Positions 63,501-64,000 of a stretch of 64,000 bases of DNA are shown piece after piece. Origin of the DNA: Fangia hongkongensis FSC776 = DSM 21703. GTDB lineage: Bacteria; Pseudomonadota; Gammaproteobacteria; Francisellales; Francisellaceae. Under the pieces are notes generated by a model. The model worked only from the letters and a program-made list of their open reading frames with translations, was not told the DNA's origin and did not search any database. The translations under genes and the position numbers were made by a program. The stretch spans positions 218,024-282,023 of the forward strand of contig NZ_KB902239.1 in assembly GCF_000379445.1 (NCBI RefSeq), given 5' to 3'. Position 1 is the first letter of the stretch. Each line of letters opens with the position of its first letter.

Positions 63501-64000
63501 ACGACAGGAGAGCAAGATGACCCTGTTGTAGCAGGGCTTGTGAATAACAATAAATTGGTTGTTGCTTGGGAATCTGATGGACAGATTTCTTTAGGTGAAG
63601 AAATATATGGACAATTTTATAGCTTTAAAACAAAACCAACTGCTGCAAATAATACGGTTACTGCTGAGGAGGATATCGCTTATAGTTTAACTGCAGCAGA
63701 CTTTAATTTCTCTGATCTAGATAGCGATACACTAAGTAGCGTGCAAATTACCTCACTTGAAAGCGTAGGCTCGCTACAATTAAATGGTGCAGATGTCACA
63801 TTAAATCAGGTTATTTCAAGAGTAGATATTGATGCAGGCTTATTAACATTTACATCAGCAAATAACCAAAGTGGTTCAAGCTATGACAGTTTTGGATTTT
63901 CTGTGAATGATGGCACCTATGACAGTGTCTCAAGCTATACAATGACAATTGATGTAACAGCTTTAAATGATGAACCGACGTTAAGTGCCAGTGGATCAGA
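60537..64000 (+). CDS. Giant LEPR-XLL/DUF4347-like surface protein (truncated by window)
   Basis: The frame stays open from ATG 60537 (GAGG ten bases upstream) to the window end, giving at least 1154 residues. The N-terminus is basic and lacks a hydrophobic signal peptide. LERLEPRYMYDGAML (about 33-47) is a LEPR-XLL-type motif found at the N-terminus of giant exported proteins. Residues about 105-270 are DUF4347-like, with VHIISHGQQG (His154) and LLFYGCNVAEG (Cys197). About 14 repeats of roughly 54 residues follow (281-1035), then a cadherin-like domain (about 1040-1145). It is probably an adhesin exported by the upstream TolC/HlyD/M50 set. Confidence 0.88.
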   Translation, partial: MRRKTSKLEHQKHKKESSEIGSCHQDNKDDVLLERLEPRYMYDGAMLVTAVDAVENAEDTSGEMLLNVGSVVDSEDKEKAFDSEGILSDEFDHYQHYKEVVIVDERVQDVEVLLKDIPQGAAIEVISSDVDGVEAISELLQKYQNLDAVHIISHGQQGELSLGETNLNGENIATYSDTLGTWGGAIKEGGDLLFYGCNVAEGEIGESLINALYGYVKADVTASSDLTGSSDLGGDWDLEYSKGSIESSSIFSSSLKYNALLDSNLTPTKSGSETLINTQTNADKNDPIVIDLASGQYAVFWESYDSATTSREIKGQLYDATHNKSGSEFTVNTNTSGVQDTIDAVKLSNDGFVVVWESSASGNNEIKAQRYDSSGVAQGSEISVNTETSDNQDTPAVAALTNGGFVVVWESTGQDNGSTDGIYGQRYDSSGVAQGSEFLVNTTTTNNQDDPDIVGLTGGGFVVAWESQGQDGGGDGVYAAVYDNNGSVTKSEFLVNVDTSFAQNEPAVAALSGGGFVVTWEHSDAANDTETSIYGRIFDSAGTNQTGDLVLKAYSATELTNPKVSDLASDEFVVTWEDNTDIFAQRFNSSGVANGSELAVNTTTSNSQTHPSIATLSTGDFIIVWDSEESAGDDVRIHVYNADGTDEQAEFAVGATVGTDQDEAATVALTGGGYVIVWESRDNDGDVDGIYGQIYDANGATSGSEFLVNTTTSDSQNAPSVAALDNGGFVVVWTSEGQDAGDSTNETGIYGQRFDSVGTKVGSEFQANTTESGSQTEPHVAALTGSAFVVVWTSGTDVYQQRFDSSANKSGSEIRVNTTTANNQGKARVVELSGGGYIVVWEADSAQDGELTGVYAQAYDANGDASGSEFLVNTTTAKEQQDPDIAALNDGGFVVVWEAKGSETGLSNSWGVVGQLYNASATKVGSEFVVNTTINNTQDDPSVSALADGGFVVVWEDSNADGDNNGIYGQRYDSSGTAFGNEFQVNTYTTGEQDDPVVAGLVNNNKLVVAWESDGQISLGEEIYGQFYSFKTKPTAANNTVTAEEDIAYSLTAADFNFSDLDSDTLSSVQITSLESVGSLQLNGADVTLNQVISRVDIDAGLLTFTSANNQSGSSYDSFGFSVNDGTYDSVSSYTMTIDVTALNDEPTLSASGS
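61381..63640 (+). repeat. About 14 coding repeats in the giant protein
   Basis: Each unit of about 54 residues follows the pattern GGFVVVWES, QDG..GIYGQRYDSSG and GSEFLVNTTT. About fourteen copies of the VVVW core can be counted, with units 5-7 the most diverged. The pattern recurs in many giant bacterial proteins and may form beta-propeller blades. It is a protein repeat: the DNA copies differ, so it is not a CRISPR or recent tandem duplication. Confidence 0.8.

Noticed and set aside
61381..63640. Regular repeats that could suggest a CRISPR array
   Set aside because: The units are about 160 bases, translate in one open frame and differ at the DNA level; there is no constant repeat with unique spacers.

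Overview
The window is A+T-rich, densely coded gammaproteobacterial chromosome. Gene content and order (SecB, YgfB next to 6S RNA, YggX, RpoS, RpoH, yajC-secD-secF, thrABC) place it in the Gammaproteobacteria. The Pht-like MFS transporters, an LbtU/DUF3573-like outer-membrane porin and the low G+C suggest a relative of the Francisella/Fastidiosibacter/Piscirickettsia/Legionella group. That placement is inference and no species can be named. No CRISPR array, insertion sequence, prophage, rRNA or tRNA gene was seen.

Layout. 1-4.3 kb: an MFS transporter, the divergent argO/argP amino-acid export pair and a flavodoxin. 4.3-6.1 kb: a two-part membrane/AsmA-like protein. 6.3-7.0 kb: a HigB/HigA-like toxin-antitoxin operon with a two-operator promoter. 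7.2-16.5 kb: mainly minus-strand housekeeping genes (zapE, a second MFS, rpoS, secB, mutS, a POT peptide transporter), with cvpA and a new 59-residue small protein on the plus strand. 16.56-16.76 kb: an unannotated 6S RNA gene on the minus strand, divergent from a ygfB-ubiH-ubiI-like-queA-def-yajC-secD-secF-rpoH run that reaches 26.4 kb. 26.4-29.7 kb: a porin, a secreted nuclease and a DUF924 protein. 29.9-33.9 kb: a wzb-wza-wzc polysaccharide export set without glycosyltransferases.

33.9-43.2 kb is a complete phenylalanine/tyrosine catabolic operon (hpd, maiA, hmgA, fahA, phhA, phhB, amino-acid dehydrogenase). Beside it lies a divergent acyl-CoA synthetase that could activate the acetoacetate product. 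43.5-48.5 kb is an envelope lipoprotein cluster (mlaA, lpoB-like, a CsgG/LPP20-like protein, a COG3014-like lipoprotein) interrupted by an MDR oxidoreductase. 48.5-53.8 kb holds yggX and thrABC.

54.4-64.0 kb is the most distinctive region. It encodes a TolC-like lipoprotein, a periplasmic HlyD adaptor, an inner-membrane HlyD adaptor with a cytoplasmic GAF-like domain, and an M50 zinc protease fused to an HlyD-like domain. These are followed, behind its own promoter, by a giant repetitive surface protein that is cut by the window edge. That protein has no classical signal peptide. It starts with a LEPR-XLL motif and a DUF4347-like domain bearing a His-Gly/Gly-Cys pair like clan CD cysteine proteases. 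No ABC ATPase is encoded nearby, so this looks like a dedicated, protease-coupled export system for a giant adhesin.
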